From JAYZDP01 sp036337765 (GTDB taxonomy: Bacteria > Acidobacteriota > Thermoanaerobaculia > Multivoradales > Multivoraceae), in contig JAYZDP010000146.1 of the NCBI GenBank assembly GCA_036337765.1, positions 1 to 53,586 of the forward strand: a DNA stretch of 53,586 nt, given 5' to 3'. Position 1 is the first letter of the stretch, and each line of letters begins with the position of its first letter. The position numbers were made by a program, and so were the translations under genes. Below the pieces are notes generated by a model that searched no databases, was not told the DNA's origin, and was given only the letters and a program-made list of their open reading frames with translations. Shown here in pieces: positions 33,453-42,327 of this stretch.

Positions 33453-34846
33453 AGATGGGATCGGGTGCGGATGAAGAGGCTGCCGCGGGCGACTGCCGGA
33501 GTCGACATCGCGACCTCGTCAAGGGAGTTCGTTCCGACGACGTTGAAGTCGTCGGCGGTGTCGATGACGTAGGTGCTGCCCGATTCGCTGAGCACGAAGA
33601 CCTTGCCGTTGTAGGCCCAGGGAGACGCGGTGAACCCGCCGGTACCGCGGCCGACGCGGCGGCGCACCTGCTTGTTCTTCTTCTGGGTCTCGGTGAAGTA
33701 GAGCTCCTCACCGGTCTTGGCGTTGTGCACGGTGTAGAAGCCGAGGTCGAGCAGCGTGAAGTAGTAGTCGCCAACCACCAGCGGTGTCGGGTGGTACGGC
33801 CCGGCGCCGTCCTGGTACCAGACGATGTGCTCGTTAGAGCTCTGCCCTTCCGCGAGGGTGATGTCGCCGCTGGCGCCGGGGCGAATGGCGAAAACCGGCT
33901 TGACCCGATCGCCCAGGTAGCCCGAAGTGACATAGAGCAGCCCGTGAGCGCTGAAGGGCTGCGGGATGGAGATCGAGTCCATGCCCGTGAAGTTCCAGAT
34001 CTCGTTGCCGCTCATGTCGTAGGCGCGTACCTCGTCGGTACCGGCAGTGATGAGCTCGGTGCGTTGGTCGTGCTCCCACACGAACGGGGTCGCCCAGTTG
34101 GTGCCCTCGGCGCGGTTTACGCGCCATTTCTCCTCACCGGTGGCGGTGTCGAGCGCGGTGACGAACGACTGACTGTCGTTGTCGTTGACGACGAAGAGCG
34201 TGTCGTCGTGCAGTACGGGCGAGGCCGCGGTGCCCCAGCCGAGCCGGGTCGCGGCTACGTCGTAGCGCTGCTCCCAGATCACCTCGCCACCCTTGACGTC
34301 GAGTGCGAAGACGCCGACGTTGCCGAAGTATGCGTAGACCTTGTCGCCGTCGGTGACCGGGGTCTCGGAGGCGTAGGTGTTCTTCAGGTGGCGGTCGAAG
34401 TTCGGCGGCGCGGCGTTGACCTCGCGCCGCCACACGATCTCGCCGGTCTCGAAATCGAGCGCATAGACGATCCAGCGGTGCACGTCCCTGTCGCGCTCCT
34501 TCAGCTGACCCGGCTTGGCCTCCGCAGGGCCGGCCTCGGGCGAGCCATAGGGGAAGTAGAGGCCCATACGTGGCTCTTCGATCTCGCCGTCGCTGGTGAC
34601 CGCGGTGACGAAGATCCGGTCACCCCAGATCACCGGTGAAGACCAGCCGAGCCCCGAGATCTCGGTCTTCCAAACGACGTTTTCGGTCGTAGACCAGCTC
34701 GTCGGGAGGCGTGGGTCGTCGTCGGCGACGGCCAGCGCCTCGGCGCCCCGAAAGGACGGCCAATTGTCGGTCTCGAGTGAGATCGCGGCACCGGCGAGTA
34801 GGAAGGCAACGCCGAGGATGGTGGCGAGTATGGAGCGGTTCTTCAT
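33431..34846 (-). CDS. Secreted PQQ-like beta-propeller protein
   Basis: 471 residues with signal peptide (1-23). At least five blade motifs of the PQQ type are visible: YALDFETGEIVWRREV, FALDVKGGEVIWEQRY, TALDTATGEEKWRVNR, AYDMSGNEIWNFTG and VHNAKTGEELYFTE. NWPSFRGAEALAVADD near the start is typical of PQQ-binding-like proteins of Planctomycetes and Acidobacteria. The Glu/Asn/Asp catalytic set of quinoprotein dehydrogenases is not seen, so it may be a scaffold or binding protein (as BamB) instead of an enzyme. It is the first gene of a pair with the copper monooxygenase and overlaps it. Confidence 0.82.
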   Translation of the reverse strand: MKNRSILATILGVAFLLAGAAISLETDNWPSFRGAEALAVADDDPRLPTSWSTTENVVWKTEISGLGWSSPVIWGDRIFVTAVTSDGEIEEPRMGLYFPYGSPEAGPAEAKPGQLKERDRDVHRWIVYALDFETGEIVWRREVNAAPPNFDRHLKNTYASETPVTDGDKVYAYFGNVGVFALDVKGGEVIWEQRYDVAATRLGWGTAASPVLHDDTLFVVNDNDSQSFVTALDTATGEEKWRVNRAEGTNWATPFVWEHDQRTELITAGTDEVRAYDMSGNEIWNFTGMDSISIPQPFSAHGLLYVTSGYLGDRVKPVFAIRPGASGDITLAEGQSSNEHIVWYQDGAGPYHPTPLVVGDYYFTLLDLGFYTVHNAKTGEELYFTETQKKNKQVRRRVGRGTGGFTASPWAYNGKVFVLSESGSTYVIDTADDFNVVGTNSLDEVAMSTPAVARGSLFIRTRSHLWRLTNE

Positions 34847-34943
34847 GAGGTGTCTCCGTGGGAATGCGGGTCCAGGGCGGCAGCCTATCCGATACGCCGG
34901 CAGGCGGAAGACAGGTCACGAGCGGTCGTGTTATACAACGGCG

Positions 34944-35099
34944 ATGCGCGAAGTACCGATCTGGGCGCTGATTGCTCTCTGGCTGATCGCGATTCCCGAG
35001 CTGATCTCCGCAGACGCGTGGTGGTGGATGAAGGTGCCGCTCTTCCTTCCGTTCATCGCCCTCACCATTCTCCGGTTCCGCAAGTCGCCGAGCTCCTGA
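34944..35099 (+). CDS. 51-residue membrane protein
   Basis: It codes for MREVPIWALIALWLIAIPEL, a Trp-rich loop and a second hydrophobic stretch (VPLFLPFIALTILRF), so two membrane helices. TATACA, a likely -10 box, is only seven bases before the ATG and there is no ribosome site; the message would be leaderless or nearly so. It is divergent from the PQQ-like gene. No family is recognised. Confidence 0.45.
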   Translation: MREVPIWALIALWLIAIPELISADAWWWMKVPLFLPFIALTILRFRKSPSS

Positions 35100-35131
35100 C
35101 CGCCGGGCGGCGAGCCTCCGACCGAGGGCGC

Positions 35132-35413
35132 CATGAACGGCTACGATCCGGCATCGAGCTCTCCCAGGAAGAGCAGGTGCGCTGCTTCGAGAACGTGGCC
35201 CAGACGCTCGAGGAAAGCCACGTGGTCCTGACCCCAGAAGGCGTTGAGCTCTTTCCGATTGTCACGCGCTACGCCTGGCCAAGTGAGCTCGACCTCATGG
35301 CGCGCATCGCCGGCCTTCGCCTCAGAGAGCGACGGTCCGGCTGGCAGGGCGAGCCCTTCGGCCCGGCGAGCAAGCGGCACGTGTCGGTCTACGAGCCTCA
35401 GACCGCAGCCTAG
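35132..35413 (+). pseudogene. Remnant of a class I SAM-dependent methyltransferase
   Basis: ATG 35132 gives MNGYDPA, a plausible methyltransferase start. A different frame then reads SQEEQVRCFENVAQTLEE, a helix of this methyltransferase family, and jumps directly to SHVVLTPEGVELFPIVTRYA and ELDLMARIAGLRLRERRSGW, ending KRHVSVYE. The last parts are the normal C-terminal third (PSELDLMA is a hallmark). The SAM-binding Rossmann motif (GxGxG) and the strand between FENV and HVVL are missing. The usual length is about 250 residues. It lies directly after the 51-residue gene and is convergent with the NIPSNAP gene. Confidence 0.65.
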
Positions 35414-35428
35414 CGCGGGCCGTCCAGG

Positions 35429-36223
35429 CTACATCTGCGAGAAGCCGGTGGGCACCAGGAAGAAGTTCAAGATGCCCGAAACCGTGCCCTTGTACATCTC
35501 CATCGAGCTCATCCGCTTCCAGTCCGGGTGCGCGCCGAAGGCCTGCCAGTGCTCGCGGTGCTTCTCCATGTTCGGTCCCGAAACGATGTAAACCAGGTTC
35601 GGCAGGTTGTCGCCGGTCAGCGTTTCGCCGTACAGCACCGGCGCCAGGCCTACGTCCTCCATGATCGGGATCTCGCCGTTGTTGAACATGTGGATCTTGC
35701 GCCGCGCCGTGTCGGCGTTGTGGCTCTCGTAAAAGCGCACCTCGTAGATCCGCGCGGACTTGGACTTCGCCTCTTTCGGCAGCACCATTCGTGGCATCGC
35801 CACGAAGGCCTTGGTGAACCAGTTCTCGACCCGGCTGTACATCGGGTCGTCGCGTGGCTGGGCGTAGTACTCCTCCGACGCGGCGAGATGCTTCTTATCA
35901 GCGGCGAGCGTGCCTTTGATGTCGATGAAGGCTTGAGCGCTGGGGTAGGGGATGATCATCCATACCGACAGATCGTCTTCGTCGGCCTCGGGGTCGTCCA
36001 AGAGCGTGAAGACGCCGATCCGGTCGAGGCCGGCCCGCTCAAGCGCCGGCACCAGACCCTTCTCGAGGTAACGCATCAGCATGGCCTGCTTGCCCGCGTC
36101 GGCAACGCGGTAGGCGCGTAGCTCGTAATACTCCTGATCGGCCGCGAAGGCGGCGCCGCTACCGATCGCCAGGGAAACGAGGACCGCGGCAACCACGGCC
36201 GCCGTGAAGTGTGCTCTCTTCAT
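35429..36223 (-). CDS. Secreted NIPSNAP-family protein
   Basis: 264 residues from ATG 36223 with AAGGAAGG upstream. Signal peptide to about AAFAAD. Then two ferredoxin-like NIPSNAP units: YYELRAYRVADAGKQAMLM with GVFTLLDDPEADEDDLSVW, and ARIYEVRFYESHNADTARRK with PNLVYIVSGPNMEKHREHW. NIPSNAP domains occur in dimeric alpha-beta barrel proteins of uncertain function; exported versions are common in Planctomycetes and Acidobacteria. It is 34 bases downstream of the PQQ sugar dehydrogenase and probably in its operon. Confidence 0.85.
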   Translation of the reverse strand: MKRAHFTAAVVAAVLVSLAIGSGAAFAADQEYYELRAYRVADAGKQAMLMRYLEKGLVPALERAGLDRIGVFTLLDDPEADEDDLSVWMIIPYPSAQAFIDIKGTLAADKKHLAASEEYYAQPRDDPMYSRVENWFTKAFVAMPRMVLPKEAKSKSARIYEVRFYESHNADTARRKIHMFNNGEIPIMEDVGLAPVLYGETLTGDNLPNLVYIVSGPNMEKHREHWQAFGAHPDWKRMSSMEMYKGTVSGILNFFLVPTGFSQM

Positions 36224-36257
36224 TGCGCCTTCCTTTCGAGAGTTGCGAGATCGCACT

Positions 36258-37532
36258 CTACCGCCCCGTATGGACGACCCGCCAGATCCGGCCGGTCTTG
36301 TCGTTCGAGATGTAGAGGCTGCCGTCGTGGCCGATGGCGACGCCTGACGGTCGATAGGTTGCCGCCCCGCGATCGACGATCGGTTCGTCGCCGGCGAAGC
36401 CGTCGGCGAAGACCTCCCACTCACCGGTCGCTGGATGTCCGCCGTCGAACGGCACGAACACCACGTTGTAGCCACCCTGCGGCAGCGGAGCCCGGTTCCA
36501 CGAGCCATGAAAGACGATGAAGGCACCGCCGCGGTAGCGCTCGGGGAACTGCTCGCCGTCGTAGAAGAGCAGACCGTTCGGTGCCCAGTGTCCGGGGAAG
36601 CCGATCAGCGGCAGCGGGTACTGATCGCAACGCCCCACTTTCTTGCCGTCGCCGCCGTACTCGGGCGCCAGCACGCGCTTGCCCTGCTGCCAGTCGTGGT
36701 GACAGTACGGCCAGCCGAAGTTCGAGCCCTCCTCGACCTTCAAGAGCTCCTCCGAGGGCAGCTCGGCGTTCTGCTCGACGGTGAAATGCTCGGGCCAGAG
36801 TGTGTTGAGCTGGTCGCGGCCGTGCTGGACGAGATACAGCCCCCCGGCGCTCGGGTGCCAGTCCATGGCGAAGTTCTGGCGCATGCCCGTGGCATAGCGC
36901 GGAGCGGTGGCCTGGCTCTGGCCGGTCTTCTCGTCGTCGAACTTCCAGACCCCGCCGTGATTCTCGAGCAGCGAGCAAGGGTCCTGCCCCGGCACGCCCT
37001 CTTCGCGGTCGGGGAACTGGCAGGCGTTGGCGGGCGCGCCCACGTTCACGAACATCCCGCCGCTGCCGTCGAAGGCGATGCCCTTGGCGGCATGGGATCG
37101 CTGATCGGGGAGCGTGACCAGCAGCTCGGCCTCTCCCTGGGGCACGAGCTGGCCCGGAGTGAGGCGGTAGCGCACGATGGCGTTGGTGCGACCCAGATAG
37201 AGGTGCCCCTTGTGCAGGCGAAGACTGGTGCCGCCCTCCTCGCCGAAGCGCTCGCGTACATCGAAACGGCCGTCGCCGTCGGTGTCGCGCAGGGCCTCGA
37301 TCCCGCCCGGCTCGCGGCGGTTGCGGACCGCCACGTAGAGGTCGCCGTTCGGCATCGAGACCATGTGTCGGGTGGGGCCGAGATCGTCGGCGACGACCAG
37401 CGCGCAGAACCCGGCGGGCACCTCGATGCCGCCGTTGTCCGAGTCGCAGCTGGGCAGGCTCTGGGCGTGGGAGGGCTCGGCCCAGGCGAGCGCGGAGAGG
37501 AGGATCGGGATGAGAAACGAGCTCTGTCTCAT
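36258..37532 (-). CDS. PQQ-dependent sugar dehydrogenase-like protein (GSDH family)
   Basis: 424 residues with signal peptide (1-24). Six-bladed propeller of the soluble glucose dehydrogenase family: SMPNGDLYVAVRN, KGIAFDGSGGMFVNVGAP, RYATGMRQNFAMDWHP (catalytic His area), EGSNFGWPYCHHD, WAPNGLLFYDGEQFPERYRG, GAFIVFHGSWNR and RPSGVAIGHDGSLYISNDKTGRIWRV. It oxidises a sugar or sorbosone-like substrate in the periplasm with PQQ and calcium. Four to six Cys, possibly in disulfides, are present (PSCDSDN, AGFCAL, NACQFP, DPCSLL). ATG 37532 is used; no strong ribosome site. Divergent from the pectinacetylesterase-like gene. Confidence 0.87.
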   Translation of the reverse strand: MRQSSFLIPILLSALAWAEPSHAQSLPSCDSDNGGIEVPAGFCALVVADDLGPTRHMVSMPNGDLYVAVRNRREPGGIEALRDTDGDGRFDVRERFGEEGGTSLRLHKGHLYLGRTNAIVRYRLTPGQLVPQGEAELLVTLPDQRSHAAKGIAFDGSGGMFVNVGAPANACQFPDREEGVPGQDPCSLLENHGGVWKFDDEKTGQSQATAPRYATGMRQNFAMDWHPSAGGLYLVQHGRDQLNTLWPEHFTVEQNAELPSEELLKVEEGSNFGWPYCHHDWQQGKRVLAPEYGGDGKKVGRCDQYPLPLIGFPGHWAPNGLLFYDGEQFPERYRGGAFIVFHGSWNRAPLPQGGYNVVFVPFDGGHPATGEWEVFADGFAGDEPIVDRGAATYRPSGVAIGHDGSLYISNDKTGRIWRVVHTGR

Positions 37533-37631
37533 GGCGGTGGCGGCTCTGAGAATCGTCGATTGTCTGGCTACGGGCCTGGCACGGTACCATTCGGCGCCCA
37601 CCGCGAAAGCAAATGCTGGAGGAGGAGTGCG

Positions 37632-38825
37632 ATGCGCCTGAGAACTCGTAGTAGAGGATCGTCCTGGGTCCGCAGGACGTCTTGGATTGTTGGCGTCGTC
37701 GCCATTTCGCTCAGCGCGGCGTGCACCGCACCCGAAGAGGAGGCCGCCGTCGCCAATGCGGTCGAGGAGCCGAGCGTCTTCGCGTCGCTCGAGCCTGGCT
37801 GGAACACGTTCGAGCCGGGTGGCGAGACGACTTGCTCCGACGGCAGCCCGTTCCATTTTTTCGCCCGGCCCGGCGATCCGGAGAAGGTGATCTTCTACCT
37901 CCAGGGTGGAGGCGGCTGCTGGAATGGCGCGACCTGCGATCGGGATGGCCAGCCCACGTACTCGATGACGGCCGTCGAGCGCCTGATCGAAGCGAAGCCT
38001 GGTGAAGAGCGACCCGAGGGCGCACAGGGCGGCATCTTCGACTACACCCGCGCCGACAACCCGTTACGCGACTACAGCGCCGTCTTCGTGCCCTACTGCA
38101 CGGGCGACGTGCACCTCGGCAATCGCCTGGCCGCCTACGAGGCGCCCGCAGGCGAGGATCATGAGGCGCACGAGTTCACGACCGAGCACAAGGGTGCCGT
38201 CAACGTGCGTGCCGCGCTCGACTGGACCTTCAGCGCCTTCGCCTCGCCGGAGACCGTCTTCGTCACCGGCTCGAGCGCGGGATCGATCCCGTCGCCCTAC
38301 TACGCGCACGTGATCAAGGCGCACTATCCCTCGAGCCGAGTGGTGCAGCTCGGCGACGCCTCCGGCGGCTACCGCCGCCAGACCGGCTCCGCCCGTCCGC
38401 ACGAGGCGTGGGGCACCCTCGACGTGGTTGCCGACGTACCGGGTCTCGCCGCGCTGGCGTCGGAGGAGTTCAACTACGAGCGGCTCTACATAGAGGCGGG
38501 CAAGGCGAATCCCGATATCGCCTTCGCTCAGTTCGACAATGCCGAGGATGGTGTGCAGCTGCGCTTTCTCGGAATCTCTGGCGCAGGTGCCGACTCGCTC
38601 GAGCCTCTGCTCGACGCTAACCGCGCGGACATCGCCGCCGCCGTGCCCAACTTCCGCGCCTACACCGCGGGTGGCGACGCCCACACCATCCTGCAGCGCG
38701 ACACGTTCTACTCCCTGCGGGTCGGCAAGGTGCTCTTCCGAGACTGGTTGGCAGCCCTCGTCGCGGGCGAACCTGTTGACAATGTCCATTGCCAGGACTG
38801 TTCAGTAGCCGAGATCGACACCTGA
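37632..38825 (+). CDS. Pectinacetylesterase-family lipoprotein
   Basis: 397 residues from ATG 37632 with GGAGGAG six bases upstream. After a long basic start there is a hydrophobic stretch and the lipobox LSAAC (Cys31). Enzyme motifs: VIFYLQGGGGCWNGATC (oxyanion loop), FVPYCTGDVHLGN, VTGSSAGS (nucleophile Ser), and GGDAHTIL near the C-terminus (catalytic Asp/His area). The family removes acetyl groups from pectin in plants, but bacterial members act on other esters. It is an outward-facing hydrolase. The stop overlaps the ATG of the transporter (TGATG), an unusual pairing that hints at joint regulation. Confidence 0.82.
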   Translation: MRLRTRSRGSSWVRRTSWIVGVVAISLSAACTAPEEEAAVANAVEEPSVFASLEPGWNTFEPGGETTCSDGSPFHFFARPGDPEKVIFYLQGGGGCWNGATCDRDGQPTYSMTAVERLIEAKPGEERPEGAQGGIFDYTRADNPLRDYSAVFVPYCTGDVHLGNRLAAYEAPAGEDHEAHEFTTEHKGAVNVRAALDWTFSAFASPETVFVTGSSAGSIPSPYYAHVIKAHYPSSRVVQLGDASGGYRRQTGSARPHEAWGTLDVVADVPGLAALASEEFNYERLYIEAGKANPDIAFAQFDNAEDGVQLRFLGISGAGADSLEPLLDANRADIAAAVPNFRAYTAGGDAHTILQRDTFYSLRVGKVLFRDWLAALVAGEPVDNVHCQDCSVAEIDT

Positions 38826-40213
38826 TGGCTGCCGATCCGGAAAGCCCAGAGAACTTCCAAGATCCGTACACAGTCCGCGACGGCGAGGCGATCGAGCCAC
38901 CCACCAACTGGCGGGGTCGGCTCAAGTACCTCGGCCCGAGCATCGTCATCTCGGGCTCGATCGTCGGCTCGGGCGAGATCATCCTCACTGCCGGCCTCGG
39001 TGCGGCCGCGGGGTTCGTGCTGCTGTGGTGGGTGCTGCTGTCGTGCTGGATCAAGTCGCTGATCCAGGCCGAGCTGAGCCGCTACATCCTGGTCTCCGGC
39101 GACACTTATATCCGGGCGATGAACCGGCTGCCTGGCAAGATCAACGGCCCGAAGGGTCCGGTGAGCTTCGCCATCTGGCTGATGCTGATCGCGTGGATCC
39201 CGTCGACCATGGGCCTGGGGGGCATTGTCGGCGGAGCCGGGCAGGCCCTGACGCTCCTCTTTCCCCAGTTCTCGTCGACGGCCTCAGCCGGCCTTGTCGC
39301 CGTGGCGGCGATCGCGCTCCTGATCACGGGCTCCTACAAGGTGTTGGAGCGCTCGATGCTCTTTCTGGTGATGAGCTTTACCGTGGCGACCCTGATCTGT
39401 GCCTTTCTGATGCAGGGGACGGAGTACGCGGTCACGAGCGCCGATCTCGCCGAGGGCTTCAGCTTCGACTTTCCGCTGGTCTACGTCGCTCTGGCGATGT
39501 CGGTGTACGGCTACACCGGAGTCAATGCCGGGGAGACCTCGGCCTACACCTACTGGTGCGTCGAGAAGGGCTACCCGAACTTCATCGGCCGCTCCGACGC
39601 TCCCGGGTGGGAGAAGCGGGCGAAGGGTTGGATGAAGGTGCTGCAGACCGACGTATGGGTGACCCTCGGGATCCTCACCTGCGCGACCGTGCCGTTCTAC
39701 ATCCTCGGAGCCGGCGTGCTGAATGCGCTCGGCGAGCGCCCCGACGGCCTCGAGACGATCTCCGTTCTGTCGGGAATGTTCACCCAGACTCTCGGCGGCT
39801 GGTCGGTGTGGCTGTTCGGCTTTGGCGCGTTCTGCATCCTGTTCTCGACCACCCTGTCGGCCGTGTCTGGTGGCGGCCGGTATATCCCCGATTACTTGAT
39901 GGAGTTGGGCTTTCTCGATCGGTCCAACCTCGACGCGCGGCGGGCGATCATCCGCGGGTACGCGGTGGTCATTCCGATCTTCGCCTTCCTCCTCTACCGC
40001 TACTTCCAGAACCCGGTGCTCCTGGTCACCATCGGCTCGATGACGCTCGCCCTGATGCTGCCGATCCAGAGCGGAGCGGTGCTTTGGCTTCAGAAGAATC
40101 GTATGGATCCTCGTATTCGACCGGGTAGGGGGATCCGCCTTGCGGTCTGGGCGATCTTTCTGGTCGAGCTCACCCTGGCCGGCTTCGTGATCTGGTTCGT
40201 GATTCTGCCGTAG
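38825..40213 (+). CDS. NRAMP-type transporter with non-standard helix 1 and 6 motifs
   Basis: 462 residues, about eleven helices, in the NRAMP (LeuT-fold) family: RLKYLGPSIVISGSIVGSGEIILTAGLGA at helix 1 and AMSVYGYTGVNAGETSAYTYW at helix 6. Canonical manganese/iron transporters have DPGN in helix 1 and MPH in helix 6. Here these are GSGE and GVNAGE, so the Asp/Asn/Met metal ligands are missing. Other parts, such as LLITGSYKVLERSMLFLV and FSTTLSAVSGGGRYIPDY, follow the family. A substrate other than Mn2+ is likely. Coupled to the esterase before it. Confidence 0.8.
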   Translation: MAADPESPENFQDPYTVRDGEAIEPPTNWRGRLKYLGPSIVISGSIVGSGEIILTAGLGAAAGFVLLWWVLLSCWIKSLIQAELSRYILVSGDTYIRAMNRLPGKINGPKGPVSFAIWLMLIAWIPSTMGLGGIVGGAGQALTLLFPQFSSTASAGLVAVAAIALLITGSYKVLERSMLFLVMSFTVATLICAFLMQGTEYAVTSADLAEGFSFDFPLVYVALAMSVYGYTGVNAGETSAYTYWCVEKGYPNFIGRSDAPGWEKRAKGWMKVLQTDVWVTLGILTCATVPFYILGAGVLNALGERPDGLETISVLSGMFTQTLGGWSVWLFGFGAFCILFSTTLSAVSGGGRYIPDYLMELGFLDRSNLDARRAIIRGYAVVIPIFAFLLYRYFQNPVLLVTIGSMTLALMLPIQSGAVLWLQKNRMDPRIRPGRGIRLAVWAIFLVELTLAGFVIWFVILP

Positions 40214-40214
40214 G

Positions 40215-40658
40215 ATGGCTGAGCCGATGACGTTGCGAGCGCGCCATGCTGGGGTCGCCGCCGTCGCGCTCGGATGCGCGGCGCTGCTAGGGGCATGCAC
40301 CGCCGGCGAGCCGAGCCCTGAGAGCCTGAGGTCTTCGTTCACCGCGCACATCGCCGATATCGATTTCGTCGAAGATTTCAAGCGCGACGGTGACTTCATC
40401 TCCTTCATCAGAGAGGACGGTGGCGGCGCCCGAGTCGGTTGGCAGGTCCACGTCGATATCACCGAGATCGTGCCTCACGAAGACGACGTTGCCACGCCCT
40501 ACCGTGGCATCGTCAAGTCCACCTGGCACCTCGATGACCACCCGGTCATTTCCCGTGGTGACGAGTCCGGCCTGCCTCAGTGGGTGCTCGAGACCGGGCT
40601 CAGTCAGGACTGCTGGGCGTTCTGGAACATAGACCTGCAGGCTTGGACCTGGCTCTAG
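40215..40658 (+). CDS. Putative lipoprotein
   Basis: 147 residues with a basic start, a hydrophobic core and LLGAC as a clear lipobox (Cys28). The mature part is acidic and may form a small beta fold (SFIREDGGGARVGWQVHVDI), ending DCWAFWNIDLQAWTWL. No domain is recognised. ATG 40215 follows the transporter stop by one base, so it is part of the same unit and may be an accessory lipoprotein of the esterase/transporter pair. Confidence 0.6.
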   Translation: MAEPMTLRARHAGVAAVALGCAALLGACTAGEPSPESLRSSFTAHIADIDFVEDFKRDGDFISFIREDGGGARVGWQVHVDITEIVPHEDDVATPYRGIVKSTWHLDDHPVISRGDESGLPQWVLETGLSQDCWAFWNIDLQAWTWL

Positions 40659-40671
40659 GCGGTTCGCCCTA

Positions 40672-42225
40672 GTGGCCGAGCTTCTACGAGCGGTGGTGGA
40701 GGCGCGCGGCCCCGACGCCGCCGCGCTGATCGACGAGCGCGGCACGCTGGCCTGGGGCGAGCTCGATCGCCGGGTCAACCGCTGCATTCACGCCTTGAGA
40801 GGGCGTGGTCTGGGGCCCGGCGACCGGGTTGCGGTGCTGTCGACCAATCGGCGTGAGTACTTCGAGATCTTCGCCGCCTGCGCGCACTCGGCGCTCCTCG
40901 CGGTGCCGGTCAACTGGCACCTGGTGGCAGAGGAGGTGCGATACATCCTCGAGAACTCGGGAGCTCGCGCGTTGGTGGTCGATCCGAGATTCGCCGATCT
41001 GGCCTGCGAGGCGACCGCCGGTCTCGGCGCGCTCACCGTGACGGCACTTCTGGGCGAAGAGGAGACCGATTGCTTCGAGCTCTACGAGGATCTTCTAGCT
41101 CGGGCCTCCGACGACGAGCCGGCCGATCAGGGTCAGGGCGGCCCGATGTTCTACACCTCCGGGACGACGGGACACCCGAAGGGAGTCCGGCGTCTCGGCG
41201 ATCTGGGCTCTCCGGTGGGCAACGCTCAGGCGGCGAGCCAGGGGTTCAGCATGATGACCGGAGCGCCGCAGGGCGGCGTCACCTTACTGTGTGGCCCGGT
41301 GTATCACTCGGCGCAGTGGGCCTTTTCCTACCTGCCGCTCGCCGGCGGCAGCACCGTGGTCATGCGCCACGGCTTTGATCCCGAGGAGTCACTGCGTCTC
41401 ATCGACGAGCACTCGGTCACCAACGTGCATCTCGTGCCGACCCAGTTCGTCCGTCTGCTCCGTGTCGCCGAAGAGACGCGGGTGGCCTTCGACGGCTCCA
41501 GCCTGAAGGTGGTGTGGCACGGCGCAGCTCCCTGTCCGCCGGACGTGAAGCGGAGGATGATCGACTGGTGGGGTCCCGTTCTCACCGAGTACTACGGCGG
41601 CACCGAGGGCGCGATCATCAGCCTGATCTCGTCGCAGGAGTGGCTCGAGCGACCCACGAGCGTGGGCCGGCCGGTGCCGATCGTCGAGGTGAGCATCCTC
41701 GATGAGAATGGCGAGCCTTGCCCGCCCGGAGAGCCAGGCCAGATCTTTCTACGCAGCATGATGGCGACCGATTTCGAGTACCACGGCGACACGGCCAAGA
41801 CCGCCCAGGCCCATCGTGAGCCGGGAGTGTTCACCATGGGCGACATCGGGGTTCTCGACGACGACGGCTACCTCTATCTCAGCGATCGCAAGACCGACAT
41901 GATCATTTCGGGCGGAGTCAACATCTACCCGGCGGAAGTGGAGCGTGTTCTCAGCGAGCACGAGGCGGTGTCCGATGTCGCCGTGTTCGGCATTCCCGAT
42001 GCGGAGTTCGGAGAGCAGGTCAAGGCAGTGGTCGAGGTTGTGGCCGGATCCGCCGCCGACGACGCACTGGCGGCGAGTTTGCTCAAGCACTGCCGTGACT
42101 ACCTCGCCGGCTACAAGGTACCTAGGAGCCTCGACTTCGCCGAGCTGCCACGTACGGAGACCGGGAAGCTGCAGAAACGACTCCTGCGCGAGCCTTACTG
42201 GCGCGATCGAGAACGGTCGATCTGA
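40672..42225 (+). CDS. Acyl-CoA synthetase (AMP-forming)
   Basis: 517 residues from GTG 40672. ANL-superfamily motifs in order: PMFYTSGTTGHPKGVRR (P-loop), YYGGTEGAIISL (A5), FTMGDIGVLDDDGYLYLSDRKTDMIISGGVNIYP (A7-A8) and PRTETGKLQKRLLRE with the catalytic Lys (A10). It activates a carboxylic acid to acyl-AMP and then acyl-CoA. Length fits medium/long-chain or aryl-CoA ligases; no membrane helix. It follows the lipoprotein after 13 bases. The crotonase at 10405 may belong to the same kind of pathway, but nothing in this window links them. Confidence 0.9.
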   Translation: MAELLRAVVEARGPDAAALIDERGTLAWGELDRRVNRCIHALRGRGLGPGDRVAVLSTNRREYFEIFAACAHSALLAVPVNWHLVAEEVRYILENSGARALVVDPRFADLACEATAGLGALTVTALLGEEETDCFELYEDLLARASDDEPADQGQGGPMFYTSGTTGHPKGVRRLGDLGSPVGNAQAASQGFSMMTGAPQGGVTLLCGPVYHSAQWAFSYLPLAGGSTVVMRHGFDPEESLRLIDEHSVTNVHLVPTQFVRLLRVAEETRVAFDGSSLKVVWHGAAPCPPDVKRRMIDWWGPVLTEYYGGTEGAIISLISSQEWLERPTSVGRPVPIVEVSILDENGEPCPPGEPGQIFLRSMMATDFEYHGDTAKTAQAHREPGVFTMGDIGVLDDDGYLYLSDRKTDMIISGGVNIYPAEVERVLSEHEAVSDVAVFGIPDAEFGEQVKAVVEVVAGSAADDALAASLLKHCRDYLAGYKVPRSLDFAELPRTETGKLQKRLLREPYWRDRERSI

Positions 42226-42327
42226 CGCTCTGTTAGGCCATCCGCACCCAGCGAATCAACGTCTTCTCAGCTCGTCGGCTCCCTGGCCCGAGGGATCTGC
42301 CTGAAGGTAGTAGGTTACCGGTTGGCA

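Noticed and set aside
36435..37631. Long open frame in front of the pectinacetylesterase gene on the plus strand
   Set aside because: It is antisense to the PQQ sugar dehydrogenase, has no family motifs, and the real gene starts at 37632 with a strong ribosome site.
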